A stretch of DNA of 64,000 nucleotides from Balaenoptera acutorostrata (GCF_949987535.1 NC_080082.1:50878374-50942373); one strand, 5' to 3'. Counted from the stretch's first letter, positions 1 to 11,030 are shown. The notes: generated by a model not told the origin, from the sequence alone. Made by a program: numbers and translations.

Positions 1-715
1 CATACAACCCAAAGTAGTCTACAGATTCAGTGCACTCCCTATCAAAATTCCAAGGCATCTTTCAGAGAAATAGAACAAACAATTCTAAAATTTGTATGAA
101 ACCTACAAAAGACCCTAAATTGTCAAAGTAATCTTGAGAAAGAAGAACAAAGCTGGAGGCATCATGCCTCTTGATTTCAAACTAGATTACAAAGCTGTAG
201 TAAAAATAGTATGGTATTGGCATAAAAACAAACACATAGGTCAATGGAAGAAAAGAGCCAAGAAATAAACCCACATATATATGGTCAGTTAAAATGAAAA
301 AGCCAAGAATATACAATGGGAAAAGGACAGTCTCTTCAATAAGTGGTGTTGGATATACTGGACCACTGTCTGACACCTTACACAAAAATCAACTCAGTAT
401 GGATTAAAGACTTGAATACAAGACCTGAAACCATGAAACTCCTAGAAGAAAACACAGAGGGTAAGCTCCTTGACATTAGTCTTGTATTTTTTTGGATATG
501 ACACCAAAGCAAAGGCAACAAAAGCAAAAATTAACAAATGGGATGACATCCAACTAAAAATCTGCACAGAAAAGGAAACCATAAGTGAAAAAGGCAGCCT
601 ACTGAATGAGAGAAAATATTTGCAAATCATATATCTAATAAGGAGTTAATATCCGTTTTATACACACATACACACACACACACACACACAGAACCCATAC
701 AACTCAATAGCAAAA
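1..715 (+). mobile_element. L1 ORF2 3' part, old and frameshifted
   Basis: Reads like the end of L1 ORF2 on the + strand: the AACAAAGCTGGAGGCATCA segment (149-167), the CATAGGTCAATGGAA segment and the AAAGCAAAAATTAACAAATGG segment occur in L1 order. Indels and stops break every frame. Confidence 0.75.
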
Positions 716-729
716 AAAAAAAATACAAT

Positions 730-1240
730 TTAACGAAAATGTAAAAAGAAACAAATGGAAATTTTAGAACTGAAAAATACAATGGCCAAAAATTTTTAAA
801 CTCACTGGATAGGCTCAATAGGAGAATGGAGAGAACAGAGGGAAATTAGTGAACTAGAAGGTAGATCAAGAGAAATTAGCCAATATGAGTAACAGAAAAA
901 AGATTGAAAAAAAGAGTGACTCAGGGACATGTGGGACAACAACAAAGGTTTCATATTTATGTCACTGAAGTCCCAAAAGGACCATAGTAAATGAAAGAAC
1001 CATAGAAAAATAATGTGTTACTTGTAGGGAAACAAAGATTTGAATGACTAGATTTATCTTCATAAACCATGGAGGTCAGCAAAAAGTGGAACAATATTTT
1101 ATTTGCTAAAGGACTGTCAACCCAGAATTCCATAGCCTGCAAAAACTCTTCAGAAATGAAAGTAAAATTTAAAAAGGCAATATTGCAAATGTACATGGCA
1201 ACTGAAACTCTGGTCTGAGCATCCATGTGGGGCTAGGAAA
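730..1240 (+). mobile_element. L1/HAL1 ORF1-derived fragment
   Basis: Shows degraded L1 ORF1 (or HAL1) pieces: GAACTAGAAGGTAGATCAAG (coiled-coil region) and the later CAACCCAGAATTCCATAGCC segment. It follows an ORF2 fragment on the same strand, so it is either a separate insertion or a rearranged copy. Confidence 0.45.
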
Positions 1241-1581
1241 TAGTGGGGACAGTGGGTAATGAGAGAGAGTCTGTACCCTGTCTCAAAGGAGTAAGCACTT
1301 GTTAAGTCTAGGAGACAGCTGTCATGAGAATACAGGCCTAGTGCTGCCGCATAATCTGGTCCTTCAAGGAAAGGCAGAAATCCAGATTTCTGTATTAAAT
1401 CTCCTGATATGTCAACACTGGTAACTAATTCAAAACTTTAGAGAACTATTGGGGCAACACCAAACACAAACGTGTGAATAGGATACAACTTGATTCATTG
1501 GGTTTCTACTTATATAGAGTTATCTTTTTCTTTGAACCTCAGAAATTCTACCAAGGTATATCTAGTTAAAACTCTTTCCTT
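1241..1581. other. no recognised feature
   Basis: Unremarkable AT-rich sequence between an L1/HAL1 fragment and a SINE. I see no exon signals or familiar repeat. Confidence 0.4.
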
Positions 1582-1876
1582 GGGACTTGCCTGGTGGCAC
1601 AGTGGTTAAGACTCTGCGCTCCCAATGCAGGGGGCCCGGGTTCGATCACTGGTCCAGGAACTAGATCCCATATGCATGCCGCAACTAAGAGTTCGCATGC
1701 TACAAATGAGGAGCTGGCGAGCCACAATTAAGGAGCCTAGAGCTGCAACTAAGGAGCCCATGTGTCACAACTAAGAAGCTGGTGAGCTGCAACTAAGGTG
1801 CCCACGAGCCACAACTAAGGAGTCTGCCTGCCGCAGCTAAGACCCGACACATCCAAATAAATAAATAAATAAATTT
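1582..1876 (+). mobile_element. CHR-type SINE, CATGC/CAACTAAG body
   Basis: tRNA-derived head GGGACTTGCCTGGTGGCACA, box-B-like GGTTCGATCAC, a body of repeated GCAACTAAG/GAGCC units, and an AAATA tail. Possible target duplication: ACTCTTTCCT (1571) and AGTCTTTCCT (after the tail). Confidence 0.9.
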
Positions 1877-2510
1877 AAAAGAACAAAAACAAAGTCTTTC
1901 CTCATAAATTCTGCTCAGCACAGAAAGGAACCATCTGATTACTAAGAGCTTTCTTTGACTCTGGGAATTTGTCTTATTGTTGGTTTTGCATCATCACCGT
2001 ATTCTCCCTCTGGAACTCATATTTTACATTTATTTTATTTCCTATATAATTTTCCTTCCCCATGACCCTGTCATATTTTGGGGAGGGGGTCACCATTTCT
2101 ATCTTTTCTCTTCTGAGAATTTTTTTTCAAGAGTTAATTCTAGTTATAGTGATGATTCACTTTTCGCTGTGGAATTTGAAGATTTAGCTTACTTCATATC
2201 CTCTTTCCTCATCCTCCATATATACTGTATATAGTATATATAATCCTCCATATATACTATATCACAATTTTAATTAAATTGTTGTTCAGTTCACTCACTG
2301 ACTATGTAAATGTTTTTTGTTGCTGAGCTCTGTAGTCACATTTCACTCCTTGTACAACTTTCCTTTACCATGGAGCTAAACCTTGTCTTAATTGAGATTT
2401 TGCTTAGTTTTCTGTTTATCTGTCACTAATCTCTTTTCAGACACATCAGGTAACTGTGGGGTATTGTTTTGTTTTGTTGTTTTTGTATACTAGCCTGGTG
2501 TGTCCTTTAT
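1877..2510. other. AT-rich stretch with a small local repeat
   Basis: No gene signal. ATCCTCCATATATACT occurs twice (about 2211 and 2243) around a TATA-rich palindrome-like patch, probably replication slippage. Confidence 0.4.
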
Positions 2511-2514
2511 TTTT

Positions 2515-3795
2515 TTTGTTTTTAATTTTTATTGGAGTATAACAGCTTTACAATGTTGTATTTCTATTGTACAGGAAAGTGAATCAGTTATACATATATC
2601 CACTCTTTTATTTTTTTATTTTATTTTTTTAAAGATTTTTTTTTCACGTGGACCATTTTTAACACCTTTATTGAATTTGTTACAGTGTTGCTTCTGTTTT
2701 GTTTTGGTTTTTTGGCCCTGAGGCATGTGGGATCTTAGCTTCCCTATAGAACCTGCACCCCCTCCATTGGAAGGCAGAGTCTTAACCACTGGACTGCCAG
2801 GGAAGTCCCCTATCCACTCTTTTTTAGATTTCCTTCCCATTTAGGTCACCACAGAGCACTGAGTAGAGTTCTCTGTGCTATACAGTATGTTCTCACTAGT
2901 TGTCTGTTTTATATATAGTAGTGAATATATGTCAGTCCCAATCTCCCAATTCATCCCACCCCCCCTTCCCCCCTTGGTAACAATAAGTTTGTTTTTTACG
3001 TCTGTGACTCTGTGCTTTGCAAATAAGTTCATCTGTACCATTTTTCTAGATTCCACCTATAAGTGATATTATACGATATTTGTCTTTCTCTTTCTGACTT
3101 ACTTTACTCTATATGACAATCTCTAGGTCCATCCATGTCACTGCAAATGGCATGATTTCGTTTCTTTTTATGCCGGAGTAATATTCCATTGTATATATGT
3201 ACCACATCTCCTTTATCCATTCCTCTGTTGATGGATATTTAGGTTGCTGCCATGTCCTGGCTATTGTACATAGTGCTGCAATGAACATTTGGTGCATGCA
3301 TCCTTTTGAATTATGGTTTTCTCCGGATATATGCCCAGGAGTGGGATTGCTGGGTCATATGGCAGCTCTATTTTTAGTTTTTTAAGGGACCTCCATACTG
3401 TTCTCCATAGTGGCTGTACCAATTTACATTCCCACCAACACTGTAGGGGGGTTCCTTTTTCTCCACACCCTCTCCAGCACTTACTGTTTGTAGATTTTTT
3501 GATGATGGCCATTCTGATCAGTGTGAGGTGATACCTCATTATAGTTTTGATTTGCATTTCTCTAATAATTAGTGATATTGAGCGTCTTTTCATGTGTTTT
3601 TTGCCCATCTGTATGTCGTCTTTGGAGAAATGTCTATTTAGATCTTCCACCCATTTTTTGATTGGGTTGTTTGTTTTTTTGATATTGAGCTGTATGAGCT
3701 GTTTGTGTATTTTGGAGATTAATCCCTTGTCAGTTGCTTCATTTGCAAATATTTTCTCCAGTTCTGTGGTTTGTTTTTTAACTGAGATATCCCTC
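2515..3795 (-). mobile_element. L1 3' end (3' UTR and ORF2 C-terminus)
   Basis: Minus-strand L1: 3' UTR next to 2515, then the ORF2 C-terminal region. The minus frame 3261-3650 contains [20 protein letters not shown] and [15 protein letters not shown], hallmark ORF2 motifs. Interrupted by a SINE at 2605-2809. 5'-truncated near 3795. Confidence 0.9.
2605..2809 (-). mobile_element. CHR-related SINE with extra 3' block, nested in L1
   Basis: Head (GGGAAGTCCC at the right edge, minus orientation) plus an extra segment containing TTTATTGAATTTGTTACAG and TTGCTTCTGTTTT that ordinary copies lack. Target duplication TATCCACTCTTTT flanks it inside the L1. The same extra block is in the copy at 41651-41830. 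Confidence 0.85.
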
Positions 3796-4505
3796 CTCTA
3801 ACTCTCTGTTCTTCCTCCCCAGGTGTGATTGTAACATAGCTTTATTTTAGAATTTTCCTTTATTATCATCCAGTGGATTCCCTTATGATCATCCCTTTGA
3901 TTCCCTTAACTCCTCCCCTTTGAATTCGTTTTGATTCTCTTCTGTATTTGCATGCCTTGGATACTTTTGTATACCTAGACTGTTGGATCTCTTGCCTTCC
4001 TCTTTCTTGATTTGTTTTCTTATTATTCTGAAGCACATCTTTCAAAAGCAACCAAGGGAAGGATGCAAAAGAAGTAAATAGAAAGTATATTTTGTGAATC
4101 CTTTCATGAATAAAAAATGTTTTCATTTCACTCTCATAATTTGATTGATAATTTGACTGGAGATGTCATTTTAGGTTGAAAAACTGACTTCAACTTTTTA
4201 AAGGCATTGCTCCAAGGATTTCTAAAATCTTCTATTATCTAGTGTTGTGGAGAAGTCCAAAACCCATTCAGGTTCTTAATTCTTTTAAGTGACCTGTTTA
4301 ATCTCTTTGGAAGCTTTTAGCATTTGTTATTTATTTATGATGTTCTAATATTTCGTGTTGAGGTATCATGATATTGATTTTATTCTTTCTTGTACCAGGG
4401 CACTCACTTATTCCAGAAACTAAAAATCTCTGAAATTTTCTTCTGTTATTTTGTTGATCATTTGTTCTGCATTGTCTTCTCTTTTTCTCTGTTCTCTATG
4501 TTTCA
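3796..4505. other. AT-rich degraded sequence, unclassified
   Basis: No exon signals. The texture (long T/C runs) suggests old LINE-derived DNA, but I could not place it. Confidence 0.3.
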
Positions 4506-4509
4506 AATG

Positions 4510-4605
4510 TTGATTGATCATTTTTTATGTCCAGTGCTTGGCACCATGTCTGACACATAGTAAGAGCTCATTAAATTTTTTGAATGATTGAACACTTGTA
4601 ATTCA
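4510..4605 (+). mobile_element. L2 3' end fragment
   Basis: CCAGTGCTTGGCACCATGTC, then CACATAGTAAGAGCTCATTAAA and TTTTGAATGATTGAA match the conserved L2 tail (CAGTGCCTGGCACATAGTAGG...CAATAAAT...TGAATGAATGAA). Confidence 0.65.
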
Positions 4606-4644
4606 GATCTTAAATTTTTTGTGCTATCTCTAGAATTTCTTTTT

Positions 4645-4825
4645 CTTTTTTTTAAATTGAAGTATAGTTGATTTACAATGTTGTGTTAGTTTCTGGTGTA
4701 CAGTGAAGTGATTCAGTTATACATGTATATATACATATTATTTTTTCATATAGTTCTCTGTGCTATACAGTAGGACCTTGTTGTTTATCTATTTTATATA
4801 TAGTAGTTTGTATCTGCTCTTTTTT
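4645..4825 (-). mobile_element. L1 3' UTR fragment
   Basis: AATTGAAGTATAGTTGATTT followed by ACAATGTTGTGTTAG and GTGCTATACAGTAGG is the minus-strand L1 3' end. 5'-truncated within the 3' UTR. Confidence 0.8.
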
Positions 4826-5094
4826 TTTTTTTCTAGTTTCCATCTCTCTTTTTATGTTGTACTTTCTGTGATGTTTTATTAAGTTCTCATCTTTGTATTT
4901 TTATTTAAAAAATTTTTTTCAGTATTTCTTTTTCTGACATCATTCTCTTATGGAATTGCTATATAATATTGTTTTTAGAAGCATTCTTTTCTTTCTTTTT
5001 TTTTTTAGAAGCATTCTTCTTTTGAATTTTGGGGTTTTTTCCTCCATTGTCTCTCCTGTTTCTCTTCGTGTATTTTAAGCTCTTATTTTTTTTT
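4826..5094. other. T-rich sequence with a short duplication
   Basis: TTTAGAAGCATTCT occurs twice about 30 bp apart (about 4975 and 5005) flanking a T-rich run; it may be a slippage product or the target duplication of a nearly empty insertion. Otherwise nothing recognised. Confidence 0.3.
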
Positions 5095-5450
5095 GGTTTT
5101 GTTTTTAATTAATTTATTTATTTATTTTTGGCTGTGTTGGGTCTTCGTTGCTGCGCGCTGACTTTTTCTAGTTGTGGCGAGCGGGGGCTACTCTTCGTTG
5201 TGGTGCGCAGGCTTCTCATTGCGGTGGCTTCTCTTGTTGCTGAGCATGGGCTCTAGGCACGTGGGCTTCAGTAGTTGTGGCATGCAGGCTCAGTAGTGTG
5301 GCTCATGGGCTCTAGAGCGCAGGCTCAGTAGTTGTGGCGCATGGGTTTAGTTGCTCCGTGGCATGGGGGATCTTTCCGGACCAGGGCTCGAACACGTGTC
5401 CCCTGCATTGGCAGGCAGATTCTTAACCACTGCGCCACCAGGGAAGTCCC
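5095..5450 (-). mobile_element. CHR-type SINE, long form
   Basis: Full minus-strand copy ending GCGCCACCAGGGAAGTCCC at 5450, with A-tail as (TTTA)n near 5110-5130. Target duplication TTAAGCTCTTA on both sides. Confidence 0.93.
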
Positions 5451-6135
5451 TTAAGCTCTTATATTTAATGTTTTCCTGAAATAGCTAGTGACTCAAAGCT
5501 ATTTGCTCATATAAAACTGTGGCATTAAAAAGCTGATTTGAGCTTATTTGTGACAGGATTTGTAGATTTATTGGTGGTAGTCACTGTAGAGTGATCTGCC
5601 TAGAACAGTTCATTGGCTGACACCACCTATCAGGTCTTTTCTCTTGGGCTGATTTTCTCCAGAATGGGTTCCTCTACTTTCTTTCTGGAATTAATAATAT
5701 AAGCATGGCTGCCCGATTCTTGAGAGCTTTTGGGTATAGTGGACTGTGGAATCAGCCTGCTATATGGAGTAGGTTTGAGAATCTGCAGTCTGTCTGTTTC
5801 TTACAGATTTTCAGTTAATTATCCTTTTTGCAACACTTATGCACCCTAGTTTCAAGGGTATCTGGTGATTGCATTCTTGAAAATATCTGGTATTCTACAA
5901 TAAGACTAATCTGTGACTTAGGTTTCAAGGCTCAAGGTTAATACATCATTTATTACTATTCCATCTATTCTCTAGTTTCCAAATTTTTGTTGATGCCCTT
6001 TTTTTCCCCCACTCTCATTGTCCTCATGGAGTTTCTTCTTTTGTTGAATCTCGTTACTGTCTTTAGTGGCACTTCATGAAAGAGCAGTAATAAATGCATA
6101 TATCCAATGTACCATATTTGCAAAAAGTGTGTCCT
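5451..6135. other. no recognised feature
   Basis: Non-coding sequence of ordinary complexity with no confident repeat; it appears continuous with the sequence left of the SINE at 5095, split by that insertion. Confidence 0.35.
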
Positions 6136-6484
6136 TTTTTTTTTTAATTAATTAATTTTTTTGGCCGCGTTGGGTCTTCATTGCTGTGTGCAGTCTTTCT
6201 CTAGTTGCAGCGAGCAGGGACTGCTCTTCGTTGCGGTGTGCGGGCTTTTCATTGCAGTGGCTTCTGTTGTTGCGGAGCACAGGCTCTAGATGCACGGGCT
6301 TCAGTAGTTGTAGCACGCGAGCTCAGTAGCTGTGGCTCACGGGCTCTAGAGCACAGGCTCAGTAGTTGTGGCACATGGGCTTAGTTGCTCTGTGGCATGT
6401 GGGATCTTCCCGGACCAGGGATTGAACCTGTGTCCCCTGCATTGGCAGGTGTATTCTTAACCACTGCGCCACCAGGGAAGTCCC
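6136..6484 (-). mobile_element. CHR-type SINE, long form
   Basis: Minus-strand copy from a T-rich tail to GCGCCACCAGGGAAGTCCC at 6484, about 1 kb from a similar copy in the same orientation. Short target duplication GTCCTTTTT. Confidence 0.92.
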
Positions 6485-6529
6485 TGTCCTTTTTCCCTAG
6501 AGGAAATTTTTAGACATTTTTCATTAAGA

Positions 6530-7380
6530 AGTATATATTTAAATACTTCCTAATTGAGTCAGTAAGTAAATATTTGTTGATCTTCCAATATGTACCATGT
6601 ACCATGCTCAGAGTTGGATACACATTGATGAAGACAATAGACATTTTCCTTGCCTTCACAGAACTTAAGACCTATTGAAGGAAAAGATAGTAAATGAACC
6701 TAAATAAGTATGTAATTACAAATTATGAAAATCCTGTTAAGGAAGAGAACAGAGTGCTAAAAATATAATTACAAGGAGGGTGTAATTTGGTCATAGGATC
6801 AGAGAAGACCTCAAAAAGTATGACCTTTATGTAGAGATTTGGAAAATAAGTAATAGTTACCAAGGCCAAGAGTAAAAGAAAATACCTTCTATACATAAGG
6901 AAAAGTACGTAGAAAGGTCTAAACAGGGACTAATAGTTAGGAGCATTTGAAGAACTATAAAATAGGACCAATGTGGATGGAGCTTAGAAACCAAAATGGA
7001 GCATAGTGTGAGATTTGGTTGAAAGGTAGGCAGGAACCAGATCATTCAGAGTTTTGTAGACCACATTCAGGAGTTTGGCTTTTATTGTAAGAGCAATATC
7101 GTATAGGAAACCACCAAAGGATTTTAAGCGGAGCATTGGCAGGCTAATGCCATTCTAGTGACATGGATTCAAGACTACAAACCTCAAGTGGAGAAACTAG
7201 GTTGGAGGCTATTCCAGTATTCCGAGGGAGAGATATTTCATATTAGGTATTATCTTGAATATAAAGGGAAGAGTGTCAGGATATATTTAGGAGCAATATT
7301 AAACAGTATTTGCTAAATAATTATATGAGAGGAAGATGAATAAGATGGTACTAGAATGATCTTCACTTTTTTGGCTTGAG
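6530..7380 (-). mobile_element. ancient L2-linked interspersed repeat
   Basis: Begins with the reverse complement of the L2 tail (AGTAAATATTTGTTGATC, then CATGCTCAGAGTTGGATACA). It continues through recognisable blocks such as GTAGGCAGGAACCAGATCAT and GGAGTTTGGCTTTTATT that recur in this window at 51.0-53.2 kb and 58.0-59.7 kb. Exact family name not certain. Confidence 0.6.
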
Positions 7381-7499
7381 GTTTTTTCCTCTGGGTCCAT
7401 AGTGTGGTCTTCAAAACACTTCACTTGCCTAACATCCCTATTTTTATATGGAAATTCTTCCATAATATTATCTCCCAAATACTAAATAATTATTTAATA

Positions 7500-7705
7500 C
7501 CAAGTATTTTTTCATGTAGTATTCCCAGTCCTCACAATGATTATAAGAGTTAGTTATCATTCCTATCATATAGACAGACAGTTGGGGGCTCAGAAAGATG
7601 AACTAATTTGCCCAAGAAAACAAAGCTTGTAATTAACTGAGTTTGAGTTCAAAACTCATACAACTGAATCTTGTACCTCTGATCTTTCAATAGCAATACA
7701 CTGCC
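7500..7705 (-). mobile_element. MIR SINE
   Basis: Reverse MIR core: CAGTCCTCACAATGATTATA, then AACTAATTTGCCCAAGAAAA and TTTGAGTTCAAAACTC in the order of the MIR tRNA-related half. Heavily diverged. Confidence 0.65.
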
Positions 7706-8229
7706 TCCCATTATATTCTTTTCACTTCTCTTTGAACCTACAAATGCCCTTCCTGTCAGTTGGTCATCACTACTACAGTGCTTGTGCACTTGTTAAGTCC
7801 TCTCCTCTTTTTTCCTAAGTTCAGAATCACAGAATTCCAAGGCGTAGTATTTTCATCAAACCCCAAGCATATACCATATCGAGCCACAGAAAATCCTCCC
7901 TATATAATACTCATGCTAGGTTCATTCAGCACCTGACTTTTCTTAAGGTACTCTCCCATCTGGATTGCAACCTTCTGTTTCCCTGTCATTGGTTGAAGAG
8001 AACCTAAGCCTCTAGTTACTTCATCTAGAATTTTCAACAATGGTGGAAATGTCTGATGTTTGTGATTTCCAGTATGGTAGACACTAGCTATATTTGGCTA
8101 TTTCTAACACTAGAAATGTGGATATTGCCATTGAGGAACTGAATTTGAATTTTTATTTAATCTTAATTATGTTAAATTCAAATAGACATATATGCTAGTA
8201 GCTACTGTAATGGACAACACAGATCTAAC
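7706..8229. other. no recognised feature
   Basis: Ordinary intronic-type sequence between MIR and MER5A; no splice-bounded open frame resembling a KRAB exon. Confidence 0.4.
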
Positions 8230-8421
8230 CAGGGCCTGGCAAACTTTTCAACAGGCCAGATAGTAAATATTTTAGGCTTGCAGTCAATGTGGTCTCTGTT
8301 GCAACTGTAGCTCAAAAACAGCCATAGACAATACATAAATGAATAAATGTGGCTGTGTTCCAATAAAACTTTACTTATAAAAATTATTGCAGGGCTGCAG
8401 TACATAGTTTGCCAACCCCTG
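8230..8421 (-). mobile_element. MER5A hAT-type DNA transposon
   Basis: Near-complete: GCCTGGCAAACTTTTCAACA at left, CATAGACAATACATAAATG and CCAATAAAACTTTACTT inside, and AGTTTGCCAACCCCTGG at right. The ends form the element's imperfect inverted repeats. Confidence 0.85.
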
Positions 8422-8429
8422 GACATTCT

Positions 8430-8505
8430 CCCTTAGACATATTCATTTAATCCTGACAACCACCCTATTAAGTGGTATGATCATTCCCCTCATTTTACAG
8501 TTCAT
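8430..8505 (-). mobile_element. MIR fragment
   Basis: CATTTAATCCTGACAACCAC followed by CCTCATTTTACAG is the reversed 3' part of MIR. Confidence 0.55.
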
Positions 8506-8589
8506 GCTGTGTGCTGCTCTTATATGTGTGTTTGCATATGCTGTGAGATTTTGTGTGTGTGTATGTATGATTAGAGCCATCCTGTAACA

Positions 8590-8668
8590 AGGGAGTCTAA
8601 GACATCTGTATATTTAGCAAGCTCCCGTAAGTAATTCTGATTTATAGCAACGTTTAGAAACCAGTGGC
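8590..8668 (+). mobile_element. MER20-like fragment
   Basis: GCAAGCTCCCGTAAGTAATT, then CTGATTTATAGCAACG and TTTAGAAACCAGTGG resemble the 3' half of MER20, ending in its terminal repeat. Low similarity. Confidence 0.35.
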
Positions 8669-8822
8669 TTACTTACTGTCCTCACCTTACTATGTCATCT
8701 CTCTTCACTCTTCTTTTCTTGTCCATTTTTTAAAATTTCAGTTTAATTCTCCCATTTTAATTGAAGTTTTATTTCTCCCAAACAAGAAAAATGTGAGTGA
8801 TTGCTTTCATATTTTCTTTCAG

Positions 8823-9847
8823 TCCTGGAGTCAAGATGTGAGACCAAGAAATTATTTCTGAAGAAGGAAATTTATGAAATAGAGTCAGCCCAGTGGGAGA
8901 TAATGGAAAGACTTACAAGACATGACCTTCAGTGCTCTAGTTTCAGAGATGATTGGGAATGTAATGGCCAGTTTGAGAAACAACATGGCTCTCAGGAGGG
9001 ACATTTCAGTCAACTGATATTCACCCGTGAAGGCATGCCCACTTTTAGTCAACATCCATCCTTTACATTACAGCAAATCATTAGTAATAAAGAGAAATAC
9101 TGTGCAACTAAGGAATATAGGAAAACCTTTAGACATGACTCACAGCTTACCACCCATCAGATAATTCATACTGTTGAGAAACCCTATGAATGTAAGGAAT
9201 GTGGAAAGGCCTTTAGACATCCCTCAAGACTCAGTCATCATCAGAAAATTCATACTGGCAAGAAACCCTTTGAATGTAAGGAATGTGGAAAAACCTTTAT
9301 TTGTGGCTCAGACCTTACTCGACATCACCGAATTCACACTGGTGAGAAACCCTATGAATGTAAGGAATGTGGAAAGGCCTTTAGTAGTGGCTCCAACTTC
9401 ACTCGACATCAGAGAATTCACACTGGTGAAAAGCCCTATGAATGTAAAGAATGTGGGAAGGCCTTTAGTAGTGGCTCAAACTTTACTCAGCATCAGAGAA
9501 TTCATACAGGGGAGAAACCCTATGAATGTAAGGAATGTGGCAATGCCTTTAGTCAGAGTTCACAACTTATTAAACATCAGAGAATCCACACAGGTGAGAA
9601 ACCCTATGAATGTAAGGAATGTGAAAAGGCTTTTCGTTCTGGTTCAGACCTTACTCGACATCAGAGAATTCATACTGGTGAGAAGCCCTATGAATGTAAG
9701 ATATGTGGGAAAGCCTATTCTCAGAGTTCACAACTTATTAGTCATCATAGAATTCATACTAGTGAGAAACCCTATGAATATAGGGAATGTGGGAAGACCT
9801 TTAATTATGACTCACAGCTGATTCAACATCAAAATTTGTACTGGTGA
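8823..9847 (+). CDS. ZNF566: ZNF566 terminal exon (C2H2 zinc-finger array), partial gene
   Basis: Last coding exon of a KRAB zinc-finger repressor. A pyrimidine-rich acceptor ends in AG at 8821-8822; the exon opens with two bases completing a split Val codon, then [15 protein letters not shown], a spacer I recognise from ZNF566. About 340 codons follow to the TGA at 9845-9847, matching the length I recall for this part of human ZNF566 (418 residues in all). Seven complete C2H2 fingers start at 9185, 9269, 9353, 9437, 9521, 9605 and 9689, spaced exactly 84 bp, mostly with TGEKP-type linkers. A degenerate finger precedes them (about 9104-9172) and another follows (9773-9841), in which the first Cys and last His are both Tyr. 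Fingers 3 and 4 are near-identical. The KRAB exons are outside the window. Expected nuclear DNA-binding repressor acting through TRIM28. The zinc-finger exon is certain; the symbol rests on remembered sequence. Confidence 0.88.
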
Positions 9848-10200
9848 TAAAACATAGAATATATGAAATGTGTGAAAATGCTTTTATTTACAGCTCAAAA
9901 CTATTAACATCAACTATTTAACAAAAGAGAATTTATCTCTATATTAATCCCTCTAAATAGAAGAAGGTAGAAACATCTTATTTGCTGACTACAGCTTGTT
10001 CAGCCCAAGAAAAATCATGTAGGAGAAACACCCTATGAGTAGAATATGTTTTGGAAGCCATTTAATAAAAGCCCCTATTTCCCTTGCCATCAGGTAATTC
10101 AGTCTAGTAAATACTCAGAATGACAACAGCACTTCTGGCACCTTTCTAATCTTATCTTAAACATCAGAGAATACATGCTGAAATGTAATCCTGTGATTTT
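9848..10200 (+). pseudogene. ZNF566 3' UTR with decayed zinc-finger repeats
   Basis: Directly after the TGA, the DNA still reads like finger sequence with substitutions. ATATGAAATGTGTGAAAATG (9860-9879) corresponds to the TATGAATGTAAGGAATGTGG core. GAGAAACACCCTATGAG near 10023-10038 corresponds to the linker GAGAAACCCTATGAA, and CATCAGAGAATACATG (10162-10177) corresponds to the HQRIH segment. Frames are broken, so these are fossil fingers now transcribed as 3' UTR. The first canonical poly(A) signal, AATAAA, is at 10064-10069; later candidates lie at 10835 and 10876. Confidence 0.6.
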
Positions 10201-10782
10201 CATTTTATTTTCCCCCCAATTTGTCTATAGTTGTAATATTCTTAATCTTTTAATCCATTTAAATTTATATAACTGTAAAGTCCATCTGTGTATATCATGG
10301 TTTGTAAAATATCTTTATTTTTAAGATACCTTTAATACCCAAGAGCAGTGACCTCTTTATTTTTGAAGATAGCTTATTCCTTTTGCTCTTTACAAAATTT
10401 AGACTTTCTTGTTGTAAAAACGTTCATGTAATGACTTACCACTCAGTAAATAGAGATCCTTTACTATCTTCATGGTGTTTTCCTTGTGTTGCTATAATAT
10501 CATTTCATCAAATCCTTATTGATAGACATTGTAGTTTCCTCCAGCATTTTTGCCATTATACACAGTGCCCTGACGGGCATTCTCCCTAGGTATATCTTTG
10601 TGTCAGGTCTTTTATTTTAATTGCAGAAATAATGCCTCAACATATATTTTCCTTATAATAGGTTTAAACATTACAAGTAAGGCCTTTGACCACTATCCTT
10701 GTACCCATATCCCTCCCTGTTTAGTATTTATCCTTCCTGAGCATTTTCCTGTGTTTTTATACATATATGTTTTGGTAGAAAT

Positions 10783-10915
10783 TATAAAATGGGGATAATT
10801 ATAATACCTACCTCATAATTTTGTGTGAAGATCAAATAAAGAGACACAAAGTGCTTAGAATTGTGCCTGTCATATAATAAATAGATACCCACAGAATGTT
10901 GGTCATTGTTAATTG
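10783..10915 (+). mobile_element. MIR SINE, 3' part
   Basis: AAAATGGGGATAATTATAAT followed by ACCTACCTCATAATT, GTGCTTAGAATTGTGCC and a final ATAATAAAT block follow the MIR consensus closely. It splits the fossil finger tract downstream of ZNF566. Confidence 0.85.
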
Positions 10916-10954
10916 TATTCACTGTTGTCATTATTAGTATTATTTGTTGAAAAG

Positions 10955-11030
10955 CAACTGTTTCTACAGACCTTACTCAACATCAGACAGGATAGATAAT
11001 TGAAGAAAGACCCATTGAGGGTAATGAATT
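10955..11030 (+). pseudogene. isolated zinc-finger relic downstream of ZNF566
   Basis: CAGACCTTACTCAACATCAG (about 10967-10986) matches the helix and histidine part of the ZNF566 fingers (GACCTTACTCGACATCAG), followed by a degraded linker (GAAGAAAGACCCATTGAGG). It lies just after a MIR element, so the fossil array was longer and has been interrupted. Confidence 0.45.

Noticed and set aside
1582..1680. tRNA genes suggested by box-B-like GGTTCGATCC motifs
   Set aside because: All such motifs are in tRNA-derived SINEs; none is surrounded by a complete cloverleaf.
3261..3650. 129-codon minus-strand frame (and a similar one at 31288-31680)
   Set aside because: These are L1 ORF2 C-terminal fragments, reported as part of mobile elements and not as genes.
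1..8822. Search for ZNF566 KRAB-A and KRAB-B exons
   Set aside because: No 127-bp exon with a DV...EEW...MLENY reading or a KRAB-B-like exon was seen, so they are presumed to lie outside the window rather than lost.
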